Source: Megasphaera paucivorans
Lineage (GTDB): Bacteria > Bacillota > Negativicutes > Veillonellales > Megasphaeraceae
Assembly (NCBI RefSeq): GCF_900103535.1
Contig: NZ_FNHQ01000007.1
Span: 1 to 64,000 of the forward strand
Reading direction: 5' to 3'
Length of the DNA stretch: 64,000 nt
The notes beneath the pieces were generated by a model. It was not told where the DNA came from, searched no databases, and saw only the letters and a list, made by a program, of their open reading frames with translations. Made by a program: the position numbers and the translations under genes. How positions within the stretch are numbered: position 1 is the first letter of the stretch; each line of letters begins with the position of its first letter. This document shows positions 45,924-54,799 of this stretch, in pieces.

Positions 45924-47459
45924 ATGATGACTATCATTGCGGCAGCAGTAGTTTGTGGTATTATTGGAATTGGCGCCGGTTATTTTTATCGAATGAAAAT
46001 TGCTGAGGGGAAACTGGGACAGGCTGAGGTGGAAGCACAGCGCATCATTTCTTCGGCACAGCAGAATGCGGAATCAAAGAAAAAGGAACTTGTTTTGGAA
46101 GGTAAAGAAGAAGTTCATAAATTGCGTGTGGATGCTGAAAAGGAAAATAAGGAACGGCGGACAGAATTACAGCGTTTGGAACGACGCTTACTGCAGAAGG
46201 AAGAGCATCTCGATAAAAAGTCTGATTCTATAGAAAAAAAAGAAGAATCTTTGCAGCATAAGGAAGAAGAGATTACAAAGGTTCAAGATAAAATTTCTAT
46301 GTTACATGAACAGCAAATGGCAGAATTGGAACGAATTTCTGGCCTTACATACGATGATGCGAAGGAATTATTACTGAATAATGTTAAAACTGAAGTTAAG
46401 CATGAAACAGCCATGATGATTAAAGATCTGGAACAGGAAGCAAAGGAAGAAGCGGACGGAAAAGCTCGGGAAATTATTTCTACAGCAATTCAGCGTTGTG
46501 CAGCGGATCATGTAGCTGAAACAACGGTTTCCGTTGTGGCCTTGCCGAATGATGAAATGAAAGGCCGGATTATTGGCCGGGAAGGTCGTAACATCAGAGC
46601 GATTGAAACATTAACAGGTGTAGATTTAATCATTGATGATACACCGGAAGCAGTTATTTTATCTTGTTTTGATCCAATTCGTCGGGAAGTTGCACGAATT
46701 GCGCTGGAAAAATTAATTGCTGATGGTCGTATTCATCCGGCAAGAATTGAAGAAATGGTTGAAAAAGCTCGTAAAGAAGTAAATCAAAAAATCCGTGAAG
46801 CCGGTGAACAGGCCACTTATGAAACAGGTGTTCATGGTCTGCATCCAGAATTAATGAAAATTTTGGGACGGCTGCGGTATCGTACCAGCTATGGACAGAA
46901 TGTACTTCGTCATTCAATTGAAGTATCACAGTTGGCAGGGGTTATGGCAGCTGAATTAGGTGTAGATGAAAATCTTGCCAAACGGGCTGGATTAATTCAT
47001 GATATTGGTAAAGCATTGGATCATGAAATGGAAGGCACGCATGTTTCTATTGGTGCAGAATTTGCCAAAAAATATGGTGAATCCAAGGTAATAGTGAATT
47101 GTATCGCGTCTCATCACGGTGATGAAGAACCACGCAGCATTGAAGCAGTTCTTGTTGCGGCGGCAGATGCTGTTTCGGCAGCACGTCCGGGTGCAAGAAG
47201 AGAAACATTGGAAAATTATTTAAAACGATTAACGAAACTGGAAGAGATTGCAGAATCTTTCGATGGTGTCGAAGATTGTTTTGCTATACAGGCAGGACGC
47301 GAAATTCGCGTTATGGTAAAGCCTGAAAAGATTGATGAAGCCGATTGTGTCATGCTCGTTAGAGATATTGTGAAACGAATCGAAGCGGAGCTTGAATATC
47401 CTGGCCAAATCAAAGTTGTTGTCATTCGTGAAACACGAATGATTGATTATGCAAAATAA
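45924..47459 (+). CDS. rny: Ribonuclease Y
   Basis: Membrane-anchored endoribonuclease that starts mRNA decay in Firmicutes. 511 residues: N-terminal membrane segment (about 3-20), a long coiled coil (about 25-180), a KH domain (about 205-265, [15 protein letters not shown]) and an HD domain (about 330-425) with catalytic HD in LIHDIGKA. The SD AAGGAGGTGA is very strong. Its leader terminator raises the possibility that the enzyme controls its own mRNA. Confidence 0.96.
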   Translation: MMTIIAAAVVCGIIGIGAGYFYRMKIAEGKLGQAEVEAQRIISSAQQNAESKKKELVLEGKEEVHKLRVDAEKENKERRTELQRLERRLLQKEEHLDKKSDSIEKKEESLQHKEEEITKVQDKISMLHEQQMAELERISGLTYDDAKELLLNNVKTEVKHETAMMIKDLEQEAKEEADGKAREIISTAIQRCAADHVAETTVSVVALPNDEMKGRIIGREGRNIRAIETLTGVDLIIDDTPEAVILSCFDPIRREVARIALEKLIADGRIHPARIEEMVEKARKEVNQKIREAGEQATYETGVHGLHPELMKILGRLRYRTSYGQNVLRHSIEVSQLAGVMAAELGVDENLAKRAGLIHDIGKALDHEMEGTHVSIGAEFAKKYGESKVIVNCIASHHGDEEPRSIEAVLVAAADAVSAARPGARRETLENYLKRLTKLEEIAESFDGVEDCFAIQAGREIRVMVKPEKIDEADCVMLVRDIVKRIEAELEYPGQIKVVVIRETRMIDYAK

Positions 47460-47472
47460 TGATGAATACATG

Positions 47473-47499
47473 CCCCTTGATTTTTTCAAGGGGTTTTTT
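47473..47499 (+). terminator. Terminator after rny
   Basis: CCCCTTGA (47473-47480) pairs with TCAAGGGG (47486-47493), then six T. Confidence 0.9.
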
Positions 47500-47517
47500 A
47501 TTTCTTTAAATTAAGTC

Positions 47518-47546
47518 TTGCCAAAAAGGTTATACCATGATACAAT
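47518..47546 (+). promoter_or_regulatory. Promoter of the tRNA cluster
   Basis: TTGCCA (47518-47523), 17 bp, TACAAT (47541-47546), about 40 bp before the first tRNA. Confidence 0.65.
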
Positions 47547-47585
47547 ATTATTCGTTCGAGACACTAGTTTTGGAACAGAAAATAC

Positions 47586-47662
47586 GGCCTCGTGGTGTAG
47601 CGGTTTAACATGTCGCCCTGTCACGGCGAAGATCGTCGGTTCAAATCCGATCGAGGTCGCCA
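47586..47662 (+). tRNA. tRNA-Asp (GTC)
   Basis: 77-nt cloverleaf: acceptor GGCCTCG with CGAGGTC (one G-T pair), anticodon loop CTGTCAC with GTC, T-loop TTCAAAT, encoded CCA end. First of five tandem tRNAs. Confidence 0.95.
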
Positions 47663-47667
47663 TACTT

Positions 47668-47743
47668 GCTTAGGTAGCTCAGTCGGTAGAGCAGGGGACT
47701 GAAAATCCCCGTGTCGGCGGTTCAATTCCGTCCCTAAGCACCA
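47668..47743 (+). tRNA. tRNA-Phe (GAA)
   Basis: 76-nt cloverleaf: acceptor GCTTAGG with CCTAAGC, anticodon stem GGGGA/TCCCC around CTGAAAA with GAA, discriminator A, encoded CCA. Confidence 0.96.
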
Positions 47744-47747
47744 ATTT

Positions 47748-47822
47748 GCGGAAGTAGCTCAGTGGTAGAGCACCACCTTGCCAAGGTGGGGGTCGCGAGT
47801 TCGAGCCTCGTTTTCCGCTCCA
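47748..47822 (+). tRNA. tRNA-Gly (GCC)
   Basis: 75-nt cloverleaf: acceptor GCGGAAG with TTTCCGC (G-T at 7:66), anticodon GCC in CTTGCCAAG, T-loop TTCGAGC, encoded CCA. Confidence 0.95.
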
Positions 47823-47828
47823 TATGAT

Positions 47829-47902
47829 GGCGGCATAGCCAAGCGGTAAGGCAGAGGTCTGCAAAACCTTTATCCCCAGTTCGATTCTGGGTGCCGCCTC
47901 CA
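47829..47902 (+). tRNA. tRNA-Cys (GCA)
   Basis: 74-nt cloverleaf: acceptor GGCGGCA with TGCCGCC, anticodon GCA in TCTGCAAAA, discriminator T as usual for Cys, encoded CCA. Confidence 0.95.
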
Positions 47903-47918
47903 TATTTTTTTTCGTCAT

Positions 47919-48007
47919 GCCGAGGTGGCGGAACTGGCAGACGCAACGGACTTAAAATCCGTCGGATAGAAATATCCGTACCGGTTCGATTCCGGTCCCC
48001 GGCACCA
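47919..48007 (+). tRNA. tRNA-Leu (TAA)
   Basis: 89-nt class II tRNA with a long variable arm (CGGATA/TATCCG). Anticodon TAA in ACTTAAAAT, T-arm ACCGG/CCGGT, discriminator A and encoded CCA. The acceptor GCCGAGG faces CCCCGGC, leaving an A-C mismatch at 5:68. Confidence 0.93.
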
Positions 48008-48078
48008 TTTCCTAACAGTACATTGTGATGAAGCCTGCATTTTATTAAAAATGTTGGGCTTTATTACGGGTGACCAAG

Positions 48079-48108
48079 AGGTTTGGATTATATATCCAAA
48101 CCTTTTTT
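48079..48108 (+). terminator. Terminator after the tRNA cluster
   Basis: AGGTTTGGAT pairs with ATCCAAACCT across a short TATAT loop, then six T. Its T run is followed at once by the -35 box of the scpA promoter. Confidence 0.88.
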
Positions 48109-48135
48109 GTAATTTTTTGTTTTTTATTTTATAAT
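48107..48135 (+). promoter_or_regulatory. Predicted promoter of the scpA operon
   Basis: TTGTAA (48107-48112), 17 bp, TATAAT (48130-48135). The start near 48142 lies only about 7 nt before the scpA ATG, so the message would be nearly leaderless. Confidence 0.6.
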
Positions 48136-48148
48136 AAAAAAGACAACT

Positions 48149-48877
48149 ATGGATGAGTATAAATATAAAGTATCAGATTTTGAAGGACCATTGGATCTGC
48201 TGCTGTATTTAATTGAAAAAAACAAAGTGGATATTTACAATATTCCTATTGTAAAAATAACAGATCAATTCAACGAATATGTGGAACAAATTGATATATT
48301 TGATGTTGATTATGCCAGTAAATTTTTTGTTATGGCAGCTACTTTGCTGCAAATCAAATCACGCCTTCTGCTGCCAAAACAGATACACCCAGTTGAGGAA
48401 GCGGAGGAAGATCCACAAGATGTCTTGGTAAGACAATTAGTGGAGTATAAACGGGTAAAGCAGATTTCTGCAGTGATGGCGTCGATGTGGGAAAAAAGAA
48501 GTTATATGCTTGATCGGCCGCATACACCGATGACGTATACTCCGCAATTTAAAGGCGACATTGATAAAAAGGCATTATTTGATGCATTTCGTATGGTATA
48601 TCAAACGCTGCCTGAAAAAGAGAAAGCAGAAATCCACATTCAACAGGAAGAATACAGTGTGGATGAATGTATGTCACGAGTCGTTTCTATATTACGCCAT
48701 GCATCGGGAGCGGTGGAAGTACTGTCCGTATTCCAAACATGTCATTCTCGGGTGGAGCTGGTTGTTACTTTTCTTGCTGTTTTAGAATTATTGAAATGTG
48801 GTCAATGTTGTACCATATCAGAAGGAGAGGATGGGAATACCATTGCCTTACGATTTATTTCAAAAAGAGAAACATGA
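48149..48877 (+). CDS. scpA: Segregation and condensation protein A
   Basis: Kleisin subunit that bridges the SMC heads in chromosome condensation. 242 residues: N-terminal kleisin helices (YKVSDFEGPLDLLLYLIEKNKVDIY), a linker and a C-terminal winged helix (about 160-240). No SD precedes ATG 48149; the predicted promoter puts the 5' end only a few nt away, so a leaderless mode of initiation is possible. Its 3' end overlaps scpB by 47 nt. Confidence 0.94.
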   Translation: MDEYKYKVSDFEGPLDLLLYLIEKNKVDIYNIPIVKITDQFNEYVEQIDIFDVDYASKFFVMAATLLQIKSRLLLPKQIHPVEEAEEDPQDVLVRQLVEYKRVKQISAVMASMWEKRSYMLDRPHTPMTYTPQFKGDIDKKALFDAFRMVYQTLPEKEKAEIHIQQEEYSVDECMSRVVSILRHASGAVEVLSVFQTCHSRVELVVTFLAVLELLKCGQCCTISEGEDGNTIALRFISKRET

Positions 48878-49454
48878 ACCGACTGCCGTTATGGAGGCCT
48901 TGTTGTTTTTAAGCGGACAACCTATGAGTATTGCTGATTTATGTGAACATACGGGATGGACAGAAACTGAAGTTACAAGTATTGCAGAGACGCTGCGGCA
49001 ACTTTTATCTGATCAGAATCGAGGTATTATGCTTATTCGTGTATCTGGCGGATATCAGCTGGTAACTAAACCTGAGCTTCATGACATGATAAAATGGGTG
49101 CGTACCGGACATTCCCAGTTGTCTCCCATGGCACTGGAAGTGTTGGCTATTATTGCATTTAAACAACCTGTAACGAGAGCTGAAGTTGAGAAAATAAGAG
49201 GTGTGTCTTCAGAACGAATTATGTATTCTTTGATGCAGCAAGGCTTAATCGTTGACTTAGGGCGCAAAGATAGTCCGGGACGCCCGATTATTTATGGAAC
49301 ATCTCCTTATTTTTTGGAATGCCTGGGAATGAATTCTTTGGCTGAACTGGCTGGACAAGTTCCCGCTAAAGAGAAAATCACTGTAGTAGAGATGAATCAG
49401 AATCAAGAAAATAAAGAAGGAGAAATTCCTGTGGACGGAGAATTACATAAATAG
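48831..49454 (+). CDS. scpB: Segregation and condensation protein B
   Basis: Partner of ScpA in the SMC complex; 207 residues forming two winged helices (EALLFLSGQPMSIADL, KQPVTRAEVEKIRGV). ATG 48831 is preferred, shortly after AGAAGGAGAGG; it gives about 20 residues more than the shortest family members. A GTG at 48798 lacks an SD, and ATG 48892 has none either. Confidence 0.92.
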   Translation: MGIPLPYDLFQKEKHEPTAVMEALLFLSGQPMSIADLCEHTGWTETEVTSIAETLRQLLSDQNRGIMLIRVSGGYQLVTKPELHDMIKWVRTGHSQLSPMALEVLAIIAFKQPVTRAEVEKIRGVSSERIMYSLMQQGLIVDLGRKDSPGRPIIYGTSPYFLECLGMNSLAELAGQVPAKEKITVVEMNQNQENKEGEIPVDGELHK

Positions 49455-49478
49455 GAGAAATATTAGCGGAGGGTATAA

Positions 49479-50195
49479 ATGGAACGATTACAAAAAGCAA
49501 TCAGCAATTGTGGAGTTGCTTCAAGACGAACAGCCGAAAAAATGATACTTGATGGGCGCGTGCGCGTAAATGGTGTACTTGTACGTCAATTAGGAACGAA
49601 GGTAGATCTTGCTAAGGACGTGGTTCTTGTCGATGGCAAACGCTTAGAAAGCGTTGTAAAGAAATATTTTTTGTTTAATAAACCGAAAGGAATTATTACA
49701 ACTTCCAGTGACGATCAAAATAGACCGACTGTTCTTGATTATTTTAAAAATATAGAAGAACGAATTTATGCTGTTGGCCGGTTAGACCAGAATACAGAAG
49801 GTCTTTTGCTTATGACAAATGATGGAGAACTGGCTAATATATTAATGCATCCCAGCATGATGGTAGATAAAACTTATGAAGTAAAAATAAAAGGGCATGT
49901 GCCAGACACCGTATTGGAAAAATTGGCTGCAGGAGTTCCGCTGATAGATGGAATGACGTCACCCGCTATAATTTCTTATAATGGATTTGATAATAAAACC
50001 GGTATTACTTCACTGGATATTACGATACATGAAGGCCGTAATCGGCAGGTACGCCGCATGGTTGAATATTTTGGCTTTCAGATTCATAATCTGCGGCGCA
50101 TACAGTATGCATTTTTAACGCTCAGCGGGGTTAAGCGGGGGGCTTATCGTTCGTTAACGAAGGATGAAGTCGCAGAGTTATATAAATATAAGTAA
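49479..50195 (+). CDS. rluB: RluB/RsuA-family pseudouridine synthase
   Basis: Converts a uridine of rRNA to pseudouridine. 238 residues: an N-terminal S4 RNA-binding domain (RLQKAISNCGVASRRTAEKM) and a catalytic domain with the active Asp in VGRLDQNTEGLLLMTNDG. Linkage with scpAB is the usual Firmicute order and supports RluB (23S rRNA) over RsuA. ATG 49479 follows GGAGGG. Confidence 0.88.
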   Translation: MERLQKAISNCGVASRRTAEKMILDGRVRVNGVLVRQLGTKVDLAKDVVLVDGKRLESVVKKYFLFNKPKGIITTSSDDQNRPTVLDYFKNIEERIYAVGRLDQNTEGLLLMTNDGELANILMHPSMMVDKTYEVKIKGHVPDTVLEKLAAGVPLIDGMTSPAIISYNGFDNKTGITSLDITIHEGRNRQVRRMVEYFGFQIHNLRRIQYAFLTLSGVKRGAYRSLTKDEVAELYKYK

Positions 50196-50207
50196 TCAGG
50201 AGTGTCT

Positions 50208-51452
50208 ATGAATAAAGTGTTAGTCGTAGGTGCTGGTGCAGCCGGTATCTTAGTGGCTTTGACAGCGGCAGAAAATGGTGCGGCTGTGAGCCTTTTTGAA
50301 AAAAATGATATTGTAGGCAAAAAGATGGGAATTACCGGAAAAGGACGATGTAATTTAACCAATATTTGTTCTATGTCTGATTTTATTGTGCATACCCCAG
50401 GGCATGGTAAGTTTTTATTTAGTGCTTACGAACGGTTTACAAATAAAGATTTATTGGATAAGCTTCACAAATGGGGATTGGAAACGAAGGAAGAGAGAGG
50501 CGGGCGTGTATTTCCGCAATCGGATAGTGCTGTTGAGGTGCGCAAGCTTTTTTATTATAGATTGCGTCATATGGGTGTGGAAATACACTTGAATGAATCG
50601 GTAGAATCTGTTCGGACATTAAATGAAAAAATGATTGTAACCACTAGCAAGGGAAGTTATGAAGGAACTGCCTGTGTTGTTACGACAGGTGGAATGTCCT
50701 ATCCTGTAACAGGTTCAACGGGTGATGGATATAGATTTGCACAGTCTCTAGGACATACTATAATGGATCTTAAACCTGCATTAATTCCATTTACTGCCCA
50801 AGAAAACTGGGTTCACGAACTTTCCGGATTATCTTTGCGCAATGTGGAAATTTCTATCTGGAAGCAGGGGAAAAAAGAAGCGATTCAGTTCGGTGAAATG
50901 CTTTTTACACATTTTGGCGTATCCGGACCTGCAGTTTTGATGTTGAGCAGTGCTATTTTACGTAAAAAAAGATGTACATATCCGCTGCAAATGCAAATTA
51001 ATCTAAAGCCGGCATTGACGAAGGACGTTCTTGATGGACGGATACAACGTGATTTTCAAAAATATATTCGCAAGCAAGTTGAAAACGGCATGAAAGATTT
51101 ATTGCCGCAGCGATTAATTCCGGTGGTGCTTGATCAAGCCGGTGTTGATGGACATCTTCCGGTTAATCAGATATCAAAAGTGCAGCGTCAGAATATTGTA
51201 GATACGATGCAGGCACTGAAATTAACGCTTACAGGAACAAGACCTTTGGCAGAAGCTATCGTTACAGCCGGTGGAATCAGTATCAAGGAAATTAATCCTA
51301 AAACAATGGAGTCAAAGTTAGTTCCGCATCTTTATTTTGCCGGAGAAGTTATTGATATCGACGCGTATACGGGCGGATATAATCTTCAGGCAGCTTTTTC
51401 AACCGGATATGTAGCCGGCATAAGCGCTGCCGGAGGGGAGCAGTCAAGATGA
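50208..51452 (+). CDS. NAD(P)/FAD-dependent oxidoreductase, HI0933/YhiN (BaiN-like) family
   Basis: 414-residue flavoprotein. It has an N-terminal FAD loop VVGAGAAGILVALTAAENG, the GITGKGRCNLTN motif typical of the HI0933 family and a C-terminal FAD contact FAGEVIDIDAYTGGYNLQAAFSTG. Substrate unknown for most members. ATG 50208 follows CAGGAG; the GTG at 50202 overlaps the SD. The stop overlaps cmk by 4 nt (ATGA). Confidence 0.9.
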   Translation: MNKVLVVGAGAAGILVALTAAENGAAVSLFEKNDIVGKKMGITGKGRCNLTNICSMSDFIVHTPGHGKFLFSAYERFTNKDLLDKLHKWGLETKEERGGRVFPQSDSAVEVRKLFYYRLRHMGVEIHLNESVESVRTLNEKMIVTTSKGSYEGTACVVTTGGMSYPVTGSTGDGYRFAQSLGHTIMDLKPALIPFTAQENWVHELSGLSLRNVEISIWKQGKKEAIQFGEMLFTHFGVSGPAVLMLSSAILRKKRCTYPLQMQINLKPALTKDVLDGRIQRDFQKYIRKQVENGMKDLLPQRLIPVVLDQAGVDGHLPVNQISKVQRQNIVDTMQALKLTLTGTRPLAEAIVTAGGISIKEINPKTMESKLVPHLYFAGEVIDIDAYTGGYNLQAAFSTGYVAGISAAGGEQSR

Positions 51453-52132
51453 AAGAAAAGTTAAAAAAGATATCAATTGCTATAGATGGTCCTGCAGGTG
51501 CTGGAAAAAGCAGTGTTGCTAAGTTAGTGGCAAATAGGTTAAACTATTTATATATTGATACGGGAGCTATGTATCGTGCTTTTACATGGGCGGTGATGCA
51601 CCGGAATATTGATATTGCAGATGAGAAGGCAGTACAAGCTCTTGCAGAAACGCTAGAAATACGGTTGGAAGCAGACGTGGAGTTGTGCCGTGTATATGTT
51701 GACGGACAAGAAGTGACTAATGATATTCGTATGCCCGAAGTATCTGCTCAGGTTTCTTCTGTTGCTGCACTTGCAGTAGTACGGGAAAAACTGGTACAAT
51801 TGCAGAAGGAGATGTCTATGGCAGGTGGTGTCATTCTGGATGGCCGCGATATAGGAACGGTCGTACTGCCAAAGGCAGATTTAAAGATATTTTTGACGGC
51901 TTCGGCAGACGCACGGGCAAAAAGGCGCTGGCTGGAATTAAAAAATCGTGGTACGGTAGAATCATTACAGCAAATAGCTGATAATATTCAGGCACGGGAT
52001 AAAATGGATTCACATCGGGCCGTGTCTCCTTTACGTCAGGCGGAAGATGCTGTCTTAGTAGATAACAGCGAAATAAGTCTACAGGAAACAGCAGAAATGA
52101 TTGTAAAAATGGCAGAGGAAAAAATGCGATGA
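51449..52132 (+). CDS. cmk: Cytidylate kinase
   Basis: Phosphorylates CMP and dCMP. 227 residues with P-loop IDGPAGAGKSSVAK, the NMP-binding DTGAMYRAFTW and GRDIGTVVLP motifs, and the lid RAKRRWLEL. It overlaps both neighbours by 4 nt in an ATGA arrangement. Confidence 0.95.
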   Translation: MKEKLKKISIAIDGPAGAGKSSVAKLVANRLNYLYIDTGAMYRAFTWAVMHRNIDIADEKAVQALAETLEIRLEADVELCRVYVDGQEVTNDIRMPEVSAQVSSVAALAVVREKLVQLQKEMSMAGGVILDGRDIGTVVLPKADLKIFLTASADARAKRRWLELKNRGTVESLQQIADNIQARDKMDSHRAVSPLRQAEDAVLVDNSEISLQETAEMIVKMAEEKMR

Positions 52133-52749
52133 GAAATTTCTGGTATAATGTTATCCGTTCTATTTTTAATATTTTTACATATGGATTACTGGGAATGAGA
52201 GTTTACGGAGAAGAAAATATTCCGAAACGCGGTCCATTTATTTTAGCCAGCAATCATGCCAGTAATTTTGATCCACCTCTCATTGGGACTGCCATGAAAC
52301 ATCATCTTATTCATTTTATGGCAAAAGAAGAGTTGTTTCATAATCCGGTTATGCGGTGGTTTCTTCGTTACATACAAACATTCCCTGTCCACCGTGGTCA
52401 TATTGATCGGATGGCAATCAAGGAATCCTTCCATATTTTACAGATGGGTGGTGTTCTGGGAATTTTTCCGCAAGGAACGCGCGTCCGTCCGGGGAATCTC
52501 GGCAGGTTTCACGAAGGAATGGCGGCGATTGCTTTGAAATCAAGGACAGTGGTTTTGCCGACAGCTATTATTGGATCTTGGGATTTGCCAAAAAAAACGG
52601 GGCCGCTATTGGTAGTATTTGGAAAGCCTATTATTCCGGATACGGCAGGAACGGATAAACAGGCGATACAGGTTTTTAATGATAAAGTAAAACGTGCAAT
52701 TGCCGATTTAATCGATCAATATGGAGGCAGCCGCTATGAAGGTAATTAA
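52129..52749 (+). CDS. plsC: 1-acyl-sn-glycerol-3-phosphate acyltransferase
   Basis: Makes phosphatidic acid from lysophosphatidic acid at the inner membrane. 206 residues with the catalytic HxxxxD in ASNHASNFDPPL and the acceptor motif FPQGTRVRPG. A hydrophobic N-terminus anchors it. The tail overlaps the next gene by 14 nt. cmk-plsC-ispH is a standard Firmicute block. Confidence 0.92.
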   Translation: MRNFWYNVIRSIFNIFTYGLLGMRVYGEENIPKRGPFILASNHASNFDPPLIGTAMKHHLIHFMAKEELFHNPVMRWFLRYIQTFPVHRGHIDRMAIKESFHILQMGGVLGIFPQGTRVRPGNLGRFHEGMAAIALKSRTVVLPTAIIGSWDLPKKTGPLLVVFGKPIIPDTAGTDKQAIQVFNDKVKRAIADLIDQYGGSRYEGN

Positions 52750-54724
52750 AGCTGAAGCTTGCGGGTTTTGCTATGGTGTGCGGCGAGCCGTGGAAATGGC
52801 TGAAAATGCCGAGGCAGGGACTCATACGCTGGGACCTATTATACATAATCCGCAGGTTGTCAACCGTTTGGCGGCACAAGGAGTTATTCCCATTGAAACA
52901 TTGGATGAGGTAATGGATGGATCTATCGTACTCATTCGTTCCCATGGAGTAGGGCCGGATTCATATGAACAAGCAAAGCAAAAAAACATAGTAATTTTAG
53001 ATGCGACTTGTCCACATGTTAAAAAAGCACAGCTGGATGCAAAACGAATTATTGATCAAGATGAAAAATTAGTTATTATTGGAGAAAAATTTCATCCTGA
53101 AGTAATTAGTATTTCACAATGGGGTGCAAATCGTGCTATTATTATAGAGACAGAAAAAGAAGCTGAAAAAGTTTCTTTTTCAGCAAATTTGGGAGTTGTT
53201 GCACAGACGACATTTTCTCAGGAATTATTCAAACGGATAGTCGCTATATTGGAAACGAAAACCAATCATTTGGATTTAAATATGACGATCTGTACAGCAA
53301 CGCAGCAGCGGCAAAATGCGGCTATTGCTTTATCTAAGCAAGTCGATGCAATGATTGTTGTAGGAGGCAGAAACAGTGCTAACACGCGACGTCTTGCTCA
53401 GGTGTGTGAGGAACAGCAATGCCCGACGTATCACATTGAGACAGCAGAAGAACTCCAGCCGCTGAGGTTTAAGGGAATGAAAAAAATAGGCATTACAGCC
53501 GGTGCTTCAACGCCGGATTGGATAATACAGGAGGTTGTTAAGATTATGGAAAATTTGCAAGCAGATGGCACAGAAGTAATGAGTGAAGAATTGTTGGACC
53601 AGTATGATTATGAAGAAAATCCAAAGAAAGGCGACGTAGTGGAAGGCACGGTTATTTCTGTGAATGATGATGCTGCCTATGTTTCCATCGGTACGAAAGC
53701 AGAAGCGATTTTACCGAAACGAGAAATGGCTGTTCCTGAACCCGCTTCGGCGAAAGATTTTGTGAAAGTAGGAGACACATTAACTGTAGAAATTGCCAAT
53801 AATATTAAAGAAGAAGGTTCTATAGTTGTTTCTGTAGTAAAAATGAAAAAGATTGAAGATTGGAATGAAGTTCGGGATGCATTTGAAAAAGGGGAACTTA
53901 TCGAATGTACCGGTAAAGAAACTAATAAAGCAGGCCTTGTTGTTTCTATCAAATCTTTACGTGGATTTATTCCTCTTTCCCAAGGGGATATCAAGTTCGT
54001 GAAATCATTGGATTATCTTGTAGGGCAGACATTCTCTGTCAAAGTTATTGATATTGACGAACACAAGAATCGCTTGGTATTATCCCGCAAGGCTGTTCTT
54101 GAAGTGGAACGGGAACAGAAACGGACTGAAGCTTTTGAACATATTCAGGAAGGTGCTGTAATAGAAGGTACTGTTGTAAAGATTATGCCTTATGGTGCAT
54201 TTATTGATCTTGGCGGAGTGGAAGGGCTGCTTCATATTTCGGATATATCCTGGAAACGGATTAGTTCTGTTGATGCAGTACTTAAGACCGGGGATACCTT
54301 ACAGGTTTTAGTTCAGAAATTTGATGAAGAACGCAATCGCATTTCTTTATCATTAAAGGCGTTGCAGAAGAATCCTTGGATTGCGGCTATTGAAAAATTT
54401 GAAATCGGCGATGTTGTTAAAGCAGAAGTAAAAAAATTGCTTCCGTTCGGCGCAATTCTTGCTATTGATCCTGAATTGCAGGGACTGCTCCATGTTTCCG
54501 AAATTACGGACAAACGTGGTGCTGCTGTTAAGGATTTAGTCAATGTTGGCGATGTCATGGATGTTAAGATTATCGGTATAGATACAGATAAAAAGAAAAT
54601 ATCTTTGAGTGTCTTGGCTTTGGAAAAAGATAAAGAAGAAAAAGAAATCCAAAATTATTTGGAACAAAACAACCAAAGCGAAGAATCGGCAACAATCGGG
54701 GACGCTATTGACGAAAATAAATAA
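52736..54724 (+). CDS. ispH: IspH-ribosomal protein S1 fusion (HMB-PP reductase / S1-domain protein)
   Basis: 662 residues joining two proteins. Residues 1-280 are IspH, the last enzyme of the MEP isoprenoid pathway, with iron-sulfur cysteines in CGFCYGV (C12), DATCPHV and TICTATQQRQ. Residues 300-640 hold four S1 RNA-binding repeats (GDVVEGTVISV, ECTGKETNKAGLVV, GAVIEGTVVKIMPYGAFIDL, GDVVKAEVKKLLPFGAIL). This fusion is well known in Clostridia and Negativicutes. ATG 52736 follows TGGAGG; an ATG at 52721 is part of that SD. A terminator follows. Confidence 0.95.
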   Translation: MKVIKAEACGFCYGVRRAVEMAENAEAGTHTLGPIIHNPQVVNRLAAQGVIPIETLDEVMDGSIVLIRSHGVGPDSYEQAKQKNIVILDATCPHVKKAQLDAKRIIDQDEKLVIIGEKFHPEVISISQWGANRAIIIETEKEAEKVSFSANLGVVAQTTFSQELFKRIVAILETKTNHLDLNMTICTATQQRQNAAIALSKQVDAMIVVGGRNSANTRRLAQVCEEQQCPTYHIETAEELQPLRFKGMKKIGITAGASTPDWIIQEVVKIMENLQADGTEVMSEELLDQYDYEENPKKGDVVEGTVISVNDDAAYVSIGTKAEAILPKREMAVPEPASAKDFVKVGDTLTVEIANNIKEEGSIVVSVVKMKKIEDWNEVRDAFEKGELIECTGKETNKAGLVVSIKSLRGFIPLSQGDIKFVKSLDYLVGQTFSVKVIDIDEHKNRLVLSRKAVLEVEREQKRTEAFEHIQEGAVIEGTVVKIMPYGAFIDLGGVEGLLHISDISWKRISSVDAVLKTGDTLQVLVQKFDEERNRISLSLKALQKNPWIAAIEKFEIGDVVKAEVKKLLPFGAILAIDPELQGLLHVSEITDKRGAAVKDLVNVGDVMDVKIIGIDTDKKKISLSVLALEKDKEEKEIQNYLEQNNQSEESATIGDAIDENK

Positions 54725-54734
54725 TTTTCTAAGA

Positions 54735-54766
54735 GGATAACCGGTAGTTTCCGGTTATCCTTTTTT
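54735..54766 (+). terminator. Terminator after ispH-S1
   Basis: GGATAACCGG (54735-54744) pairs perfectly with CCGGTTATCC (54751-54760), then six T. Confidence 0.92.
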
Positions 54767-54799
54767 GTTATGAGAAAGTATGGTAAATGAGGAGTAATT

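Noticed and set aside
47679-47946. Open frames on the minus strand over the tRNA genes, with peptides such as RKTRLELATPTLARWC
   Set aside because: These are translations of tRNA genes read backwards, a well-known false-gene source; the cloverleafs explain the sequence.
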